From contig CM026395.1 in the NCBI GenBank assembly GCA_014843695.1, forward strand, positions 47,460,813 to 47,524,812: DNA of 64,000 bases, read 5' to 3'. Both the position numbers and the translations under genes were made by a program. Shown here one piece after another: positions 8,503 to 24,059 of the stretch (its first letter is position 1; every line of letters starts with the position of its first letter). Origin of the DNA: Archivesica marissinica. Taxonomy: Eukaryota; Mollusca; Bivalvia; Venerida; Vesicomyidae. Under the pieces are notes generated by a model. That model made no database searches. It was given only the letters and a program-made list of their open reading frames with translations, and was not told the DNA's origin.

Positions 8503-11500
8503 TATGGGGTAAGTGTGGTGATAGATGGGGTAAGTGTGGTGATAGATGGGGTAAGTGTGGTGATATATGGGGTAAGTGTGGTGATAGATGGGGTAAGTGT
8601 GGTGATATATGGGGTAAGTGTGGTGATATATGGGGTAAGTGTGGTGATAGATGGGGTAAGTGTGGTGATAATGGGGTAAGTGTGGTGATATATGGGGTAA
8701 GTGTGGTGATATATGGGGTAAGTGTGGTGATATATGGGGTAAGTGTGGTGATATATGGGGTAAGTGTGGTGATATATGGGGTAAGTGTGGTGATAGATGG
8801 GGTAAGTGTGGTGATATATGGGGTAAGTGTGGTGATAGATGGGGTAAGTGTGGTGATATATGGGGTAAGTGTGGTGATATATGGGGTAAGTGTGGTGATA
8901 GATGGGGTAAGTGTGGTGATAGATGGGGTAAGTGTGGTGATAGATGGGGTAAGTGTGGTGATAGATGGGGTAAGTGTGGTGATATATGGGGTAAGTGTGG
9001 TGATAGATGGGGTAAGTGTGGTGATAGATGGGGTAAGTGTGGTGATATATGGGGTAAGTGTGGTGATATATGGGGTAAGTGTGGTGATATGGGGTAAGTG
9101 TGGTCATAGATGGATAAGTGTGGTGATATATGGGGTAAGTGTGGTGATATATGGGGTAAGTGTGGTGATATATGGGGTAGTGTGTATAGATGGGTAAGTG
9201 TGGTGATATATGGGGTAAGTGTGGTGATAGATGGGGTAAGTGTGGTGATAGATGGGGTAAGTGTGGTGATATGGGGTAAGTGTGGTGATATATGGGGTAA
9301 GTGTGGTGATTAGGGTAAGTGTGGTGATATATGGGTAAGTGTGGTGATATGGGGTAAGTGTGGTGATAGATGGGGTAAGTGTGGTGATATATGGGGTAAG
9401 TGTGGTGATATATGGGGTAAGTGTGGTGATATATGGGGTAAGTGTGGTGATATATGGGGTAAGTCTGGTGATATATGGGGTAAGTCTGGTGATATATGGG
9501 GTAAGTGTGGTGATATATGGGGTAAGTGTGGTGATAGGTGGGGTAAGTGTGGTGATAGATGGGGTAAGTGTGGTGATATATGGGGTAAGTGTGGTGATAG
9601 GTGGGGTAAGTGTGGTGATATATGGGGTAAGTGTGGTGATATATGGGGTAAGTGTGGTGATATATGGGGTAAGTCTGGTGATATATGGGGTAAGTCTGGT
9701 GATATATGGGTAAGTCTGGTGATATATGGGGTATGTGGTGATATATGGGGTAAGTGTGGTGATAGGTGGGGTAAGTGTGGTGATATATGGGGTAAGTGTG
9801 GTGATATATGGGGTAAGTGTGGTGATATATGGGGTACGTGTGGTGATAGGTGGGGTAAGTGTGGTGATAGGTGGGGTAAGTGTGGTGATATATGGGGTAC
9901 GTGTGGTGATAGGTGGGGTAAGTGTGGTGATATATGGGGTAAGTGTGGTGATATATGGGGTAAGTGTGGTGATATATGGGGTAAGTGTGGTGATATATGG
10001 GGTAAGTGTGGTGATATATGGGGTAAGTCTGGTGATATATGGGGTAAGTGTGGTGATAGATGGGGTAAGTGTGGTGATAGGTGGGGTAAGTGTGGTGATA
10101 TATGGGGTAAGTCTGGTGATATATGGGGTAAGTGTGGTGATAGATGGGGTAAGTGTGGTGATATATGGGGTAAGTCTGGTGATATATGGGGTATGTGTGG
10201 TGATATATGGGGTAAGTGTGGTGATATATGGGGTAAGTCTGGTGATATATGTGGTATGTCTGGTGATATATGGGGTATGTCTGGTGATATATGGGTAAGT
10301 GTGGTGATATACGGGGTAAGTGTGGTGATAGATGGGGTAAGTGTGGTGATATATGGGGTAAGTGTGATGATATATGGGGTAAGTGTGGTGATATATGGGG
10401 TAAGTGTGGTGATATATGGGGTAAGTGTGGTGATAGATGGGGTAAGTGTGGTGATATATGGGGTAAGTGTGGTGATATATGGGGTAAGTGTGGTGATATA
10501 TGGGGTAAGTGTGGTGATATATGGGGTAAGTGTGGTGATATATGGGGTAAGTGTGGTGATATATGGGGTAAGTGTGGTGATATATGGGGTAAGTGTGGTG
10601 ATATATGGGGTAAGTGTGGTGATATATGGGGTAAGTGTGGTGATATATGGGGTAAGTGTGGTGATATATGGGGTAAGTGTGGTGATATATGGGGTAAGTG
10701 TGGTGATATATGGGGTACGTGTGGTGATAGGTGGGGTAAGTGTGGTGATAGGTGGGGTAAGTGTGGTGATATATGGGGTAAGTGTGGTGATAGGTGGGGT
10801 AAGTGTGGTGATAGATGGGGTAAGTGTGGTGATATATGGGGTAAGTGTGGTGATAGATGGGGTAAGTGTGGTGATATATGGGGTAAGTGTGGTGATATAT
10901 GGGGTAAGTGTGGTGATATATGGGGTAAGTGTGGTGATATATGGGGTAAGTGTGGTGATAGATGGGGTAAGTGTGGTGATAGATGGGGTAAGTGTGGTGA
11001 TATATGGGGTAAGTGTGGTGATAGATGGGGTAAGTGTGGTGATAGATGGGGTAAGTGTGGTGATATATGGGGTAAGTGTGGTGATATATGGGGTAAGTGT
11101 GGTGATATATGGGGTATGTGTGGTGATAGATGAGGTAAGTGTGGTGATATATGGGGTAAGTGTGGTGATATATGGGGTAAGTGTGGTGATAGATGGGGTA
11201 AGTGTGGTGATAGGTGGGGTAAGTGTGGTGATATATGGGGTAAGTGTGGTGATATATGGGGTAAGTGTGGTGATATATGGGGTAAGTGTGGTGATAGGTG
11301 GGGTAAGTGTGGTGATATATGGGGTAAGTGTGGTGATATATGGGGTAAGTGTGGTGATAGATGGGGTAAGTGTGGTGATATATGGGGTAAGTGTGGTGAT
11401 ATATGGGGTAAGTGTGGTGATATATGGGGTAAGTGTGGTGATATATGGGGTAAGTGTGGTGATATATGGGGTAAGTGTGGTGATATATGGGGTAAGTGTG

Positions 11501-12772
11501 GTGATAGATGGGGTAAGTGTGGTGATAGATGGGGTAAGTGTGGTGATATATGGGGTAAGTCTGGTGATATATGGGGTAAGTGTGGTGATATATGGGGTAA
11601 GTGTGGTGATATATGGGGTAAGTCTGGTGATATATGGGGTAAGTGTGGTGATATATGGGGTAAGTGTGGTGATATATGGGGTAAGTGTGGTGATATATGG
11701 GGTAAGTGTGGTGATATATGGGTAAGTGTGGTGATATATGGGGTAAGTGTGGTGATATATGGGGTAAGTGTGGTGATATATGGGGTAAGTGTGGTGATAT
11801 ATGGGGTAAGTGTGGTGATATATGGGGTAAGTGTGGTGATATATGGGGTAAGTGTGGTGATATATGGGGTAAGTGTGGTGATAGTGGGGTAAGTGTGGTG
11901 ATATATGGGGTAAGTGTGGTGATAATGGGGTAAGTGTGGATATATGGGGTAAGTGTGGTGATATATGGGGTAAGTGTGGTGATATATGGGGTAAGTGTGG
12001 TGATAGATGGGGTAAGTGTGGTGATATATGGGGTAAGTGTGGTGATATATGGGGTAAGTGTGGTGATAGGTGGGGTAAGTGTGGTGATAGATGGGGTAAG
12101 TGTGGTGATATATGGGGTAAGTGTGGTGATAGATGGGGTAAGTGTGGTGATAGATGGGGTAAGTGTGGTGATAGATGGGGTAAGTGTGGTGATATATGGG
12201 GTAAGTGTGGTGATAGATGGGGTAAGTGTGGTGATATATGGGGTAAGTGTGGTGATATATGGGGTAAGTGTGGTGATATATGGGGTAAGTGTGGTGATAT
12301 ATGGGGTATGTGTGGTGATAGATGGGGTAAGTGTGGTGATATATGGGGTAAGTGTGGTGATAGATGGGGTAAGTGTGGTGATATATGGGGTAAGTGTGGT
12401 GATAGGTGGGGTAAGTGTGGTGATATATGGGGTAAGTGTGGTGATATATGGGGTAAGTGTGGTGATAGGTGGGGTAAGTGTGGTGATATATGGGGTAAGT
12501 GTGGTGATATATGGGGTAAGTGTGGTGATATATGGGGTAAGTGTGGTGATATATGGGGTAAGTGTGGTGATATATGTGGTAAGTGTGGTGATATATGGGG
12601 TAAGTCTGGTGATATATGGGTAAGTGTGGTGATATATTGGGTAAGTGTGGTGATATATGGGGTAAGTGTGGTGATATATGGGGTAAGTGTGATGATATAT
12701 TGGGTAAGTGTGGTGATATATGGGGTAAGTGTGGTGATATATGGGGTAAGTCTGGTGATATATGGGGTAAGT
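8503..12772. repeat. 21-bp satellite, about 200 copies, running into the gap
   Basis: The unit is ggggtaagtgtggtgatata plus t, with common variants atagat and ataggt. A few 20-bp or shorter units shift the frame. Each unit contains GGTAAGT on the + strand, a consensus 5' splice-site word. The long open frames on both strands result from the 21-bp period and are not genes. Confidence 0.97.
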
Positions 12773-13772
12773 NNNNNNNNNNNNNNNNNNNNNNNNNNNN
12801 NNNNNNNNNNNNNNNNNNNNNNNNNNNNNNNNNNNNNNNNNNNNNNNNNNNNNNNNNNNNNNNNNNNNNNNNNNNNNNNNNNNNNNNNNNNNNNNNNNNN
12901 NNNNNNNNNNNNNNNNNNNNNNNNNNNNNNNNNNNNNNNNNNNNNNNNNNNNNNNNNNNNNNNNNNNNNNNNNNNNNNNNNNNNNNNNNNNNNNNNNNNN
13001 NNNNNNNNNNNNNNNNNNNNNNNNNNNNNNNNNNNNNNNNNNNNNNNNNNNNNNNNNNNNNNNNNNNNNNNNNNNNNNNNNNNNNNNNNNNNNNNNNNNN
13101 NNNNNNNNNNNNNNNNNNNNNNNNNNNNNNNNNNNNNNNNNNNNNNNNNNNNNNNNNNNNNNNNNNNNNNNNNNNNNNNNNNNNNNNNNNNNNNNNNNNN
13201 NNNNNNNNNNNNNNNNNNNNNNNNNNNNNNNNNNNNNNNNNNNNNNNNNNNNNNNNNNNNNNNNNNNNNNNNNNNNNNNNNNNNNNNNNNNNNNNNNNNN
13301 NNNNNNNNNNNNNNNNNNNNNNNNNNNNNNNNNNNNNNNNNNNNNNNNNNNNNNNNNNNNNNNNNNNNNNNNNNNNNNNNNNNNNNNNNNNNNNNNNNNN
13401 NNNNNNNNNNNNNNNNNNNNNNNNNNNNNNNNNNNNNNNNNNNNNNNNNNNNNNNNNNNNNNNNNNNNNNNNNNNNNNNNNNNNNNNNNNNNNNNNNNNN
13501 NNNNNNNNNNNNNNNNNNNNNNNNNNNNNNNNNNNNNNNNNNNNNNNNNNNNNNNNNNNNNNNNNNNNNNNNNNNNNNNNNNNNNNNNNNNNNNNNNNNN
13601 NNNNNNNNNNNNNNNNNNNNNNNNNNNNNNNNNNNNNNNNNNNNNNNNNNNNNNNNNNNNNNNNNNNNNNNNNNNNNNNNNNNNNNNNNNNNNNNNNNNN
13701 NNNNNNNNNNNNNNNNNNNNNNNNNNNNNNNNNNNNNNNNNNNNNNNNNNNNNNNNNNNNNNNNNNNNNNNN
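12773..13772. other. Assembly gap of exactly 1000 N
   Basis: The round length suggests a placeholder of unknown true size. A 21-bp array enters from the left and an unrelated 42-bp array leaves to the right, so real sequence, possibly including exons, is missing. Confidence 0.98.
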
Positions 13773-16700
13773 AACCGTACATCTACATACTGTATCTACA
13801 CATTATTTTATGCAAACCGTACATCTACATACTGTATCTACACATTATTTTATACAAACCGTACATCTACATACTGTATCTACACATTATTTTATATAAA
13901 CCGTACATCTACATACTGTATCTACACATTATTTTCTATAAACCGTACATCTACATACTGTATCTACACATTATTTTCTATAAACCGTACATCTACATAC
14001 TGTATCTACACATTATTTTATATAAACCGTACATCTACATACTGTATCTACACATTATTTTCTATAAACCGTACATCCACATACTGTATCTACACATTAT
14101 TTTCTATAAACCGTACATCCACATACTGTATATACACAATATGTTATACAAACCGTACATCTACATACTGTATCTACACATTATTTTATATAAACCGTAC
14201 ATCTACATACTGTATCTACACATTATTTTATACAAACCGTACATCTACATACTGTATCTACACATTATTTTATACAAACCGTACATCTACATACTGTATC
14301 TACACATTATTTTATACAAACCGTACATCTACATACTGTATCTACACATTATTTTATACAAACCGTACATCTACATACTGTATCTACACATTATTTATAC
14401 AAACCGTACATCTACATACTGTATCTACACATTATTTTATACAAACCGTACCACTCTACATACTGTATCTACACATTATTTTATACAAACCGTACATCTA
14501 CATACTGTATCTACACATTATTTTATACAAACCGTACATCTACATACTGTATCTACACATTATTATACAAAACGTACATCTACATACTGTATCTACACAT
14601 TATTTTATACAAACCGTACATCTACATACTGTATCTACACATTATTTTATACAAACCGTACATCTACATACTGTATCTACACATTATTTTATACAAACCG
14701 TACATCTACATACTGTATCTACACATTATTTTATACAAACCGTACATCTACATACTGTATCTACACATTATTTTATACAAACCGTACATCTACATACTGT
14801 ATCTACACATTATTTTATACAAACCGTACATCTACATACTGTATCTACACAATATTTTATACAAACCGTACATCTACATACTGTATATACACAATATTTT
14901 ATACAAACCGTACATCTACATACTGTATATACACAATATTTTATACAAACCGTACATCTACATACTGTATCTACACATTATTTTATACAAACCGTACATC
15001 TACATACTGTATCTACACATTATTTTATACAAACCGTACATCTACATACTGTATCTACACATTATTTTATACAAACCGTACATCTACATACTGTATCTAC
15101 ACATTATTTTATACAAACCGTACATCTACATACTGTATCTACACATTATTTTATACAAACCGTACATCTACATACTGTATCTACACATTATTTTATACAA
15201 ACCGTACATCTACATACTGTATCTACACATTGTTTTATACAAACCGTACATCTACATACTGTATCTACACATTGTTTTATACAAACCGTACATCTACATA
15301 CTGTATCTACACATTATTTTATACAAACCGTACATCTACATACTGTATCTACACATTATTTTATACAAACCGAACATCTACATACTGTATCTACACATTA
15401 TTTTATACAAACCGTACATCTACATACTGTATCTACACACCGAACATCTACATACTGTATCTACACATTATTTTATATAAACCGTACATCTACATACTGT
15501 ATCTACACATTATTTTATACAAACCGTACATCTACATACTGTATCTACACATTATTTTATACAAACCGTACATCTACATACTGTATCTACACATTATTTT
15601 ATACAAACCGTACATCTACATACTGTATCTACACATTATTTTATACAAACCGTACATCTACATACTGTATCTACACATTATTTTATACAAACCGTACATC
15701 TACATACTGTATCTACACATTATTTTATACAAACCGTACATCTACATACTGTATCTACACATTATTTTATACAAACCGTACATCTACATACTGTATCTAC
15801 ACATTATTTTATACAAACCGTACATCTACATACTGTATCTACACAATATTTTATACAAACCGTACATCTACATACTGTATCTACACACCGACATCTACAT
15901 ACTGTATCTACACACCGTACATCTACATACTGTATCTACACATTATTTTATACAAACCGTACATCTACATACTGTATCTACACATTATTTTATACACACC
16001 GTACATCTACATACTGTATCTACACATTATTGTATACAAACCGTACATCCACATACTGTATCTACACATTATTTTATACAAACCGTACATCTACATACTG
16101 TATCTACACATTATTTTATACACACCGTACATCCACATACTGTATCTACACAATATTTTATACAAACCGTACATCCACATACTGTATCTACACACCGTAC
16201 ATCTACATACTGTATCTACACATTATTTTATACAAACCATACATCCACATACTGTATCTACACAATATTTTATACAAACCGTACATCTACATACTGTATC
16301 TACACATTATTTTATACAAACCGTACATCCACATACTGTATCTACACAATATTTTATACAAACCGTACATCTACATACTGTATCTACACATTATTTTATA
16401 CAAACCGTACATCCACATACTGTATCTACACAATATTTTATACAAACCGTACATCTAAATACTGTATCTACACAATATTTTATACAAACCGTACATCTAC
16501 ATACTGTATCTACACATTGTTTTATGCAAACCGTACATCCACATACTGTATCTACACACCGTACATCTACATACTGTATCTACACACCGTACATCTACAT
16601 ACTGTATCTACACATTATTGTATACAAACCGTACATCTACATACTGTATCTACACATTATTTTATACAAACCGTACATCTACATACTGTATCTACACATT

Positions 16701-18697
16701 ATTTTATACAAACCGTACATCTACATACTGTATCTACACATTATTTTATACAAACCGTACATCTACATACTGTATCTACACATTATTTTATACAAACCGT
16801 ACATCTACATACTGTATATACACAATATTTTATACAAACCGTACATCTACATACTGTATATACACAATATTTTATACAAACCGTACATCTACATACTGTA
16901 TATACACAATATTTTATACAAACCGTACATCTACATACTGTATCTACACATTATTTTATACAAACCGTACATCTACATACTGTATCTACACATTATTTTA
17001 TACAAACCGTACATCTACATACTGTATCTACACATTATTTTATACAAACCGTACATCTACATACTGTATCTACACATTATTTTATACAAACCGTACATCT
17101 ACATACTGTATCTACACATTATTTTATACAAACCGTACATCTACATACTGTATCTACACATTATTTTATACAAACCATACATCTACATACTGTATCTACA
17201 CATTATTTTATACAAACCGTACATCTACATACTGTATCTACACATTGTTTTATACAAACCGTACATCTACATACTGTATCTACACATTATTTTATACAAA
17301 CCGTACATCTACATACTGTATCTACACATTATTTTATACAAACCGTACATCTACATACTGTATCTACACATTATTTTATACAAACCGTACATCTACATAC
17401 TGTATCTACACACCGAACATCTACATACTGTATCTACACATTATTTTATATAAACCATACATCTACATACTGTATCTACACATTATTTTATACAAACCGT
17501 ACATCTACATACTGTATCTACACATTATTTTATACAAACCGTACATCTACATACTGTATCTACACATTAGTTTATGCAAACCGTACATCTACATACTGTA
17601 TCTACACATTGTTTTATACAAACCGTACATCTACATACTGTATCTACACATTATTTTATACAAACCGTACATCTACATACTGTATCTACACATTATTTTA
17701 TACAAACCGTACATCTACATACTGTATCTACACAATATTTTATACAAACCGTACATCTACATACTGTATCTACACACCGAACATCTACATACTGTATATA
17801 CACACCGTACATCTACATACTGTATCTACACATTATTTTATACAAACCGTACATCTACATACTGTATCTACACATTATTTTATACACACCGTACATCTAC
17901 ATACTGTATCTACACATTATTGTATACAAACCGTACATCCACATACTATATCTACACATTATTTTATACAAACCGTACATCTACATACTGTATCTACACA
18001 TTATTTTATACACACCGTACATCCACATACTGTATCTACACAATATTTTATACAAACCGTACATCCACATACTGTATCTACACACCGTACATCTACATAC
18101 TGTATCTACACATTATTTTATACAAACCGTACATCTACATACTGTATCTACACATTATTTTATACAAAACGTACATCTACCTACTGTATCTACACATTAT
18201 TTTATACAAACCGTACATCTACATACTGTATCTACACATTATTTTATCCAAACCGTACATCTACATACTGTATCTACACATTATTTTATATAAACCGTAC
18301 ATCTACATACTGTATCTACACATTATTTTATACAAACCGTACATCTACATACTGTATCTACACATTATTTTATACAAACCGTACATCTACATACTGTATC
18401 TACACATTATTTTATATAAACCGTACATCTACATACTGTATCTACACATTATTTTATACAAACCGTACATCTACATACTGTATATACACAATATTTTATA
18501 CAAACCGTACATCTACATACTGTATATACACATTATTTTATACAAACCGTACATCTACATACTGTATCTACACATTATTTTATACAAACCGTACATCTAC
18601 ATACTGTATCTACACATTATTTTATACAAACCGTACATCTACATACTGTATCTACACATTATTTTATATAAACCGTACATCTACATACTGTATCTAC
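13773..18697. repeat. 42-bp satellite, about 117 copies
   Basis: The unit begins accgtacatctacatactgt and continues through ctacacattattttatac. A shorter unit of about 28 bp lacking the attattttatacaa portion recurs in clusters (for example 15438, 15890, 16558, 17770). The 42-bp period keeps frames open; the predicted peptides are artefacts. Confidence 0.97.
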
Positions 18698-19905
18698 GTC
18701 ATAGTGAATATGTGGTCAGGTTATTAAGGTATACGTCATAGTGAATATGTGGTCAGGTTATTGAGGTATACGTCATGTATCTATGGTCAGGTTATTGAGG
18801 TATACGTCATGTATCTATGGTCAGGTTATTAAGGTATACGGCATGTATCTATGGTCAGGTTATTGAGGTATACGTCATGTATCTATGGTCAGGTTATTAC
18901 GGTATACGTCATAGTGAATATGTGGTCAGGTTATTAAGGTATACGTCATAGTGAATCTGTGGTCAGATTAATAAGGTATACGTCATGTATCTATGGTCAG
19001 GTTATTGAGGTATACGTCATGTATCTATGGTCAGGTTATTAAGGTATACTGCATGTATCTATGGTCAGGTTATTGAGGTATACGTCATGTATCTATGGTC
19101 AGGTTATTAAGGTATACGGCATGTATCTATGGTCAGGTTATTAAGGTATACGTCATGTATCTATGGTCAGGTTATTAAGGTATACGTCATCATGTATCTA
19201 TGGTCAGGTTATTGAGGTATACGTCATGTATCTGTGGTCAGGTTATTGAGGTATACGTCATGTATATATGGTCAGGTTATTGAGGTATACGTCATGTATC
19301 TGTGGTCAGGTTATTGAGGTATACGTCATGTATCTATGGTCAGGTTATTGAGGTATACGTCATGTATCTATGGTCAGGTTATTGAGGTATACGTCATGTA
19401 TCTATGGTCAGGTTATTGAGGTATACGTCATGTATCTATGGTCAGGTTATTGAGGTATACGTCATGTATCTGTGGTCAGGTTATTAAGGTATACGGCATG
19501 TATCTGTGGTCAGGTTATTGAGGTATACGTCATGTATCTATGGTCAGGTTATTGAGGTATACGTCATGTATCTATGGTCAGGTTATTGAGGTATACGTCA
19601 TGTATCTGTGGTCAGATTATTAAGGTATACGTCATGTATCTGTGGTCAGGTTATTAAGGTATACGTCATGTATCTGTGGTCAGGTTATTAAGGTATACGG
19701 CATGTATCTATGGTCAGGTTATTAAGGTATACGTCATGTATCTGTGGTCAGGTTATTAAGGTATACGGCATGTATCTATGGTCAGGTTATTGAGGTATAC
19801 GTCATGTATCTATGGTCAGGTTATTAAGGTATACGTCATGTATCTATGGTCAGGTTATTGAGGTATACGGCATGTATCTATGGTCAGGTTATTAAAGTAT
19901 ACGTC
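18698..19905. repeat. 34-bp minisatellite, about 35 copies
   Basis: The unit reads gtcatgtatctatggtcagg then ttattgaggtatac. Variants include ctgtgg, ttaagg, cggcat, and a longer head gtcatagtgaatatgtgg in the first copies. Confidence 0.95.
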
Positions 19906-19965
19906 ATAAAAGTTATGAAGAGAGGTCACCGTTTTGTATTAAGAAATGTCGCCGTGTTCATAAAG

Positions 19966-20165
19966 ATAGCTCACATAGATCGCTGTATTCATAAAAATAG
20001 ATCGCCGTATTCATAAACATAGATCGCCGTACTCACATAGATCGCCGTACTCATAAACATAGATCGCCGTACTCATAAACATAGATCGCCGTACTCATAA
20101 ACATAGATCGCCGTACTCATAAACATAGATCGCCGTATTCATAAACATAGATCGCCGTATTCATA
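19966..20165. repeat. 22-bp minisatellite, about 9 copies
   Basis: The unit reads catagatcgccgtactcata plus aa. Its gccgt core resembles the neighbouring gtcaccgtctac array, which suggests the two are related. Confidence 0.85.
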
Positions 20166-20194
20166 AAGACAGGTCACCGTTTTCAATTAAATCA

Positions 20195-21085
20195 AGGTCG
20201 CTGTCTACATATAGATAGGTCACCGTCTACATATAGATAGGTCACCGTCTACATATAGATAGGTCACCGTCTACATATAGATAGGTCACCGTCTACATAT
20301 AGATAGGTCACCGTCTACATATAGATAGGTTGCCGTCTACATATATATAGGTTACCGTCTACATATAGAGAGGTTACCGTCTACATATAGATAGGTTACC
20401 GTCTACATATAGATAGGTTACCGTCTACATATAGATAGGTCACCCTCTACATATAGATAGGTTGCCGTCTACATATAGATAGGTTACCGTCTACATATAG
20501 ATAGGTCACCGTCTACATATAGATAGGTCACCGTCTACATATAGATAGGTCACCGTCTACATATAGATAGGTCACCGTCTACATATAGATAGGTCACCGT
20601 CTACATATAGATAGGTCACCGTCTACATATAGATAGGTCACCGTCTACATATAGATAGCTCACAGTCTACATATAGATAGGTCACCGTCTACATATAGAT
20701 AGGTCACCGTCTACATATAGATAGCTCACAGTCTACATATAGATAGGTCACCGTCTACATATAGATAGGTCACCGTCTACATATAGATAGGTCACCGTCT
20801 ACATATAGATAGGTCACCGTCTACATATAGATAGGTCACCGTCTACATATATATAGGTTGCCGTCTACATATAGATATGTTACCGTCTACATATAAAGAG
20901 GTCGCCGTCTACATATAGATAGGTCACCGTCTACATATAGATCGGTCACCGTCTACATATAGATAGATCACCGTCTACATATAGATAGGTTACCGTCTAC
21001 ATATAGATAGGTCGCCGTCTACATATAGATAGGTCACCGTCTACATATAGATATGTCGCCGTCTACATATAGATAGGTCGCCGTC
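20195..21085. repeat. 22-bp minisatellite, about 40 copies
   Basis: The unit reads gtctacatatagataggtca plus cc. Variants include ggttgcc, ggttacc and gctcaca. Confidence 0.95.
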
Positions 21086-21853
21086 TTCGTAATGAAATGT
21101 TACCTGATATGTGAAGGTTGCAACAACCTCAACAGAGATGAAGTAATACAACCTATATTTACTGGTCATATTATGGCTTGTAATGGAGTGCACTAACTAT
21201 GCACACGTAATTAATACGCAATTAGTGCACGTCTAGAATGTGCCTTTCATCGTCAGTACATGGCCATTAAGTCCGCCTTCCGGAGATAATAGGTCGGTTA
21301 TTTCTGCTTTGTTAATTACGATGAGCCCATAATAATAACATATTTGTATAATGTGCATTGGTACTGGAGTAATGCACACTGCCTTACAGGAGATGAGTCA
21401 TCAATAATTTTATAATTTGTATCAAGAATATTAAACGTTATTCCGCCATATTAACTTTGAATAAATTCCACGGATACTTAAATTAATATTTGACATATAA
21501 TGCATCATTAGTTTCTGCACAGTTTAATGTAATACATCAGTTAATATCAAAGTAATATATCAAATTAAAATTTTAAGCTATCAGAAATCACATTGTTTGC
21601 AGTGTATATCTGATTCCTTTGATCCCCGTACAGCAGGTTTTCTACAAGCCGTGCTTGGTACAGATCAGCAAGCTCTGGAGCATGTCATCTATAGTGCATA
21701 AATATAAATAAGTTTAACATAATATAAGTTATGACCATGTTGCTCCATTGTTTTATGAATGGCAATTGTAGTTTAATATTGATATAAAATATTAAATCCG
21801 TAAAACCCAAGAATAAAGGGAACCAGTGTTTGTAATGTAATATCCCTCTAAAC
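21086..21853. other. Single-copy AT-rich sequence, no exon recognised
   Basis: I searched this stretch for the exon that should encode the start of the formin FH2 domain and for the missing FAM221A exons. Neither was found. Confidence 0.4.
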
Positions 21854-23183
<1,330 letters not shown>

Positions 23184-23735
23184 GGAGAATGGGTACCAGC
23201 TGCACACTATACATGCTTTACTGCAGTATGTTATGTTATATTTCGGGTTTTACGCCTGCATCAGCATCATTTCGGGCTATCTCGCCGGCGGGCAGTTTAC
23301 TTAACAACACCTTTCCTGGGCAGGCTCCAGCGGTTAACCAGTACTTGGTTGCACCAACCTCCGTAAGAAACTGCCAACTTTTTCATATAAATGAGACATG
23401 GCCTGAGCGGGGCTCGAACCCGTGGCCATCAGTGATGATAGGTTACAGTGGTATACAAGTGAGCGACCTTAACCACTCGACCACGGAGGCGGACGCTTTA
23501 CTGCAGTAACTGGAGAATGGGTACCAGCTGTACACTATACATGCTTTACTGCAGTAACTGTAGAATGGGTACCAGCTGTACACTATACATGCTTTACTGC
23601 AGTAACTGGAGAATGGGTACCAGCTGTACACTATACATGCTTTACTGCAGTAACTGGAGAATGGGTACCAGCTGTACACTATACATGCTTTACTGCAGTA
23701 ACTGGAGAATGGGTACCAGCTGTACACTATACATG
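23184..23735. repeat. 47-48-bp minisatellite, about 6 copies, split by a SINE
   Basis: The unit begins ctggagaatgggtaccagct and ends tgctttactgcagtaa. One copy lies left of the SINE (23184-23228); the others lie at 23494-23735. Confidence 0.9.
23229..23492 (-). mobile_element. tRNA-derived SINE, family F
   Basis: The minus strand reads a tRNA-like head (gtccgcctccgtggtcgagtggttaagg, given here only as the A-box region agtggttaagg) and a B box in gggttcgagccc. The word gctttactgcagta flanks both sides, consistent with a target duplication, although the host array repeats that word anyway. Confidence 0.75.
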
Positions 23736-23973
23736 TTTTACAATAATGTTTGAATTATTGGAATTGGATAATACAATAACCAATATAGTTCGGTCTAAAA
23801 CAGTCGTGTCTAGTCAGAAATGAAAGAAATTTTGTGAAAACATTATAATATAATAGTATAAAATAAATAATGAAACTGACCACATTTCTTTAAGGAAATG
23901 TATGGTGAGGTTTATTTTTAAATGCTATTATTAGATTTGGTATATACATTGTATATACATAAGGAAATAAGAG

Positions 23974-24059
23974 GTGCAAGTGATTCCAGGTATAGACGAG
24001 CAGACGACAATATGGCACACGATGGCAGAACCGAAGCTTGACCCAGACGACATCGAAAG
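23974..24059 (+). CDS. Formin exon 1 of those visible
   Basis: It encodes VQVIPGIDEQTTIWHTMAEP then KLDPDDIER (last codon split). This aligns with the IWEKIEEPSID...FEELFS part of FMN-class FH2 domains. The acceptor is weak (…ataagag); AG at 23970-23971 or 23972-23973 are both possible because a TAA lies at 23968-23970. Donor GTAATT. Confidence 0.75.

Noticed and set aside
9310..13782. A 1490-codon minus-strand open frame
   Set aside because: It runs through a 21-bp array and the N gap. The period is divisible by three, so stops are never met.
11936..18727. A 2263-codon + strand open frame
   Set aside because: It joins two unrelated satellites (21 and 42 bp) across 1000 N. Repetitive peptide, no domain.
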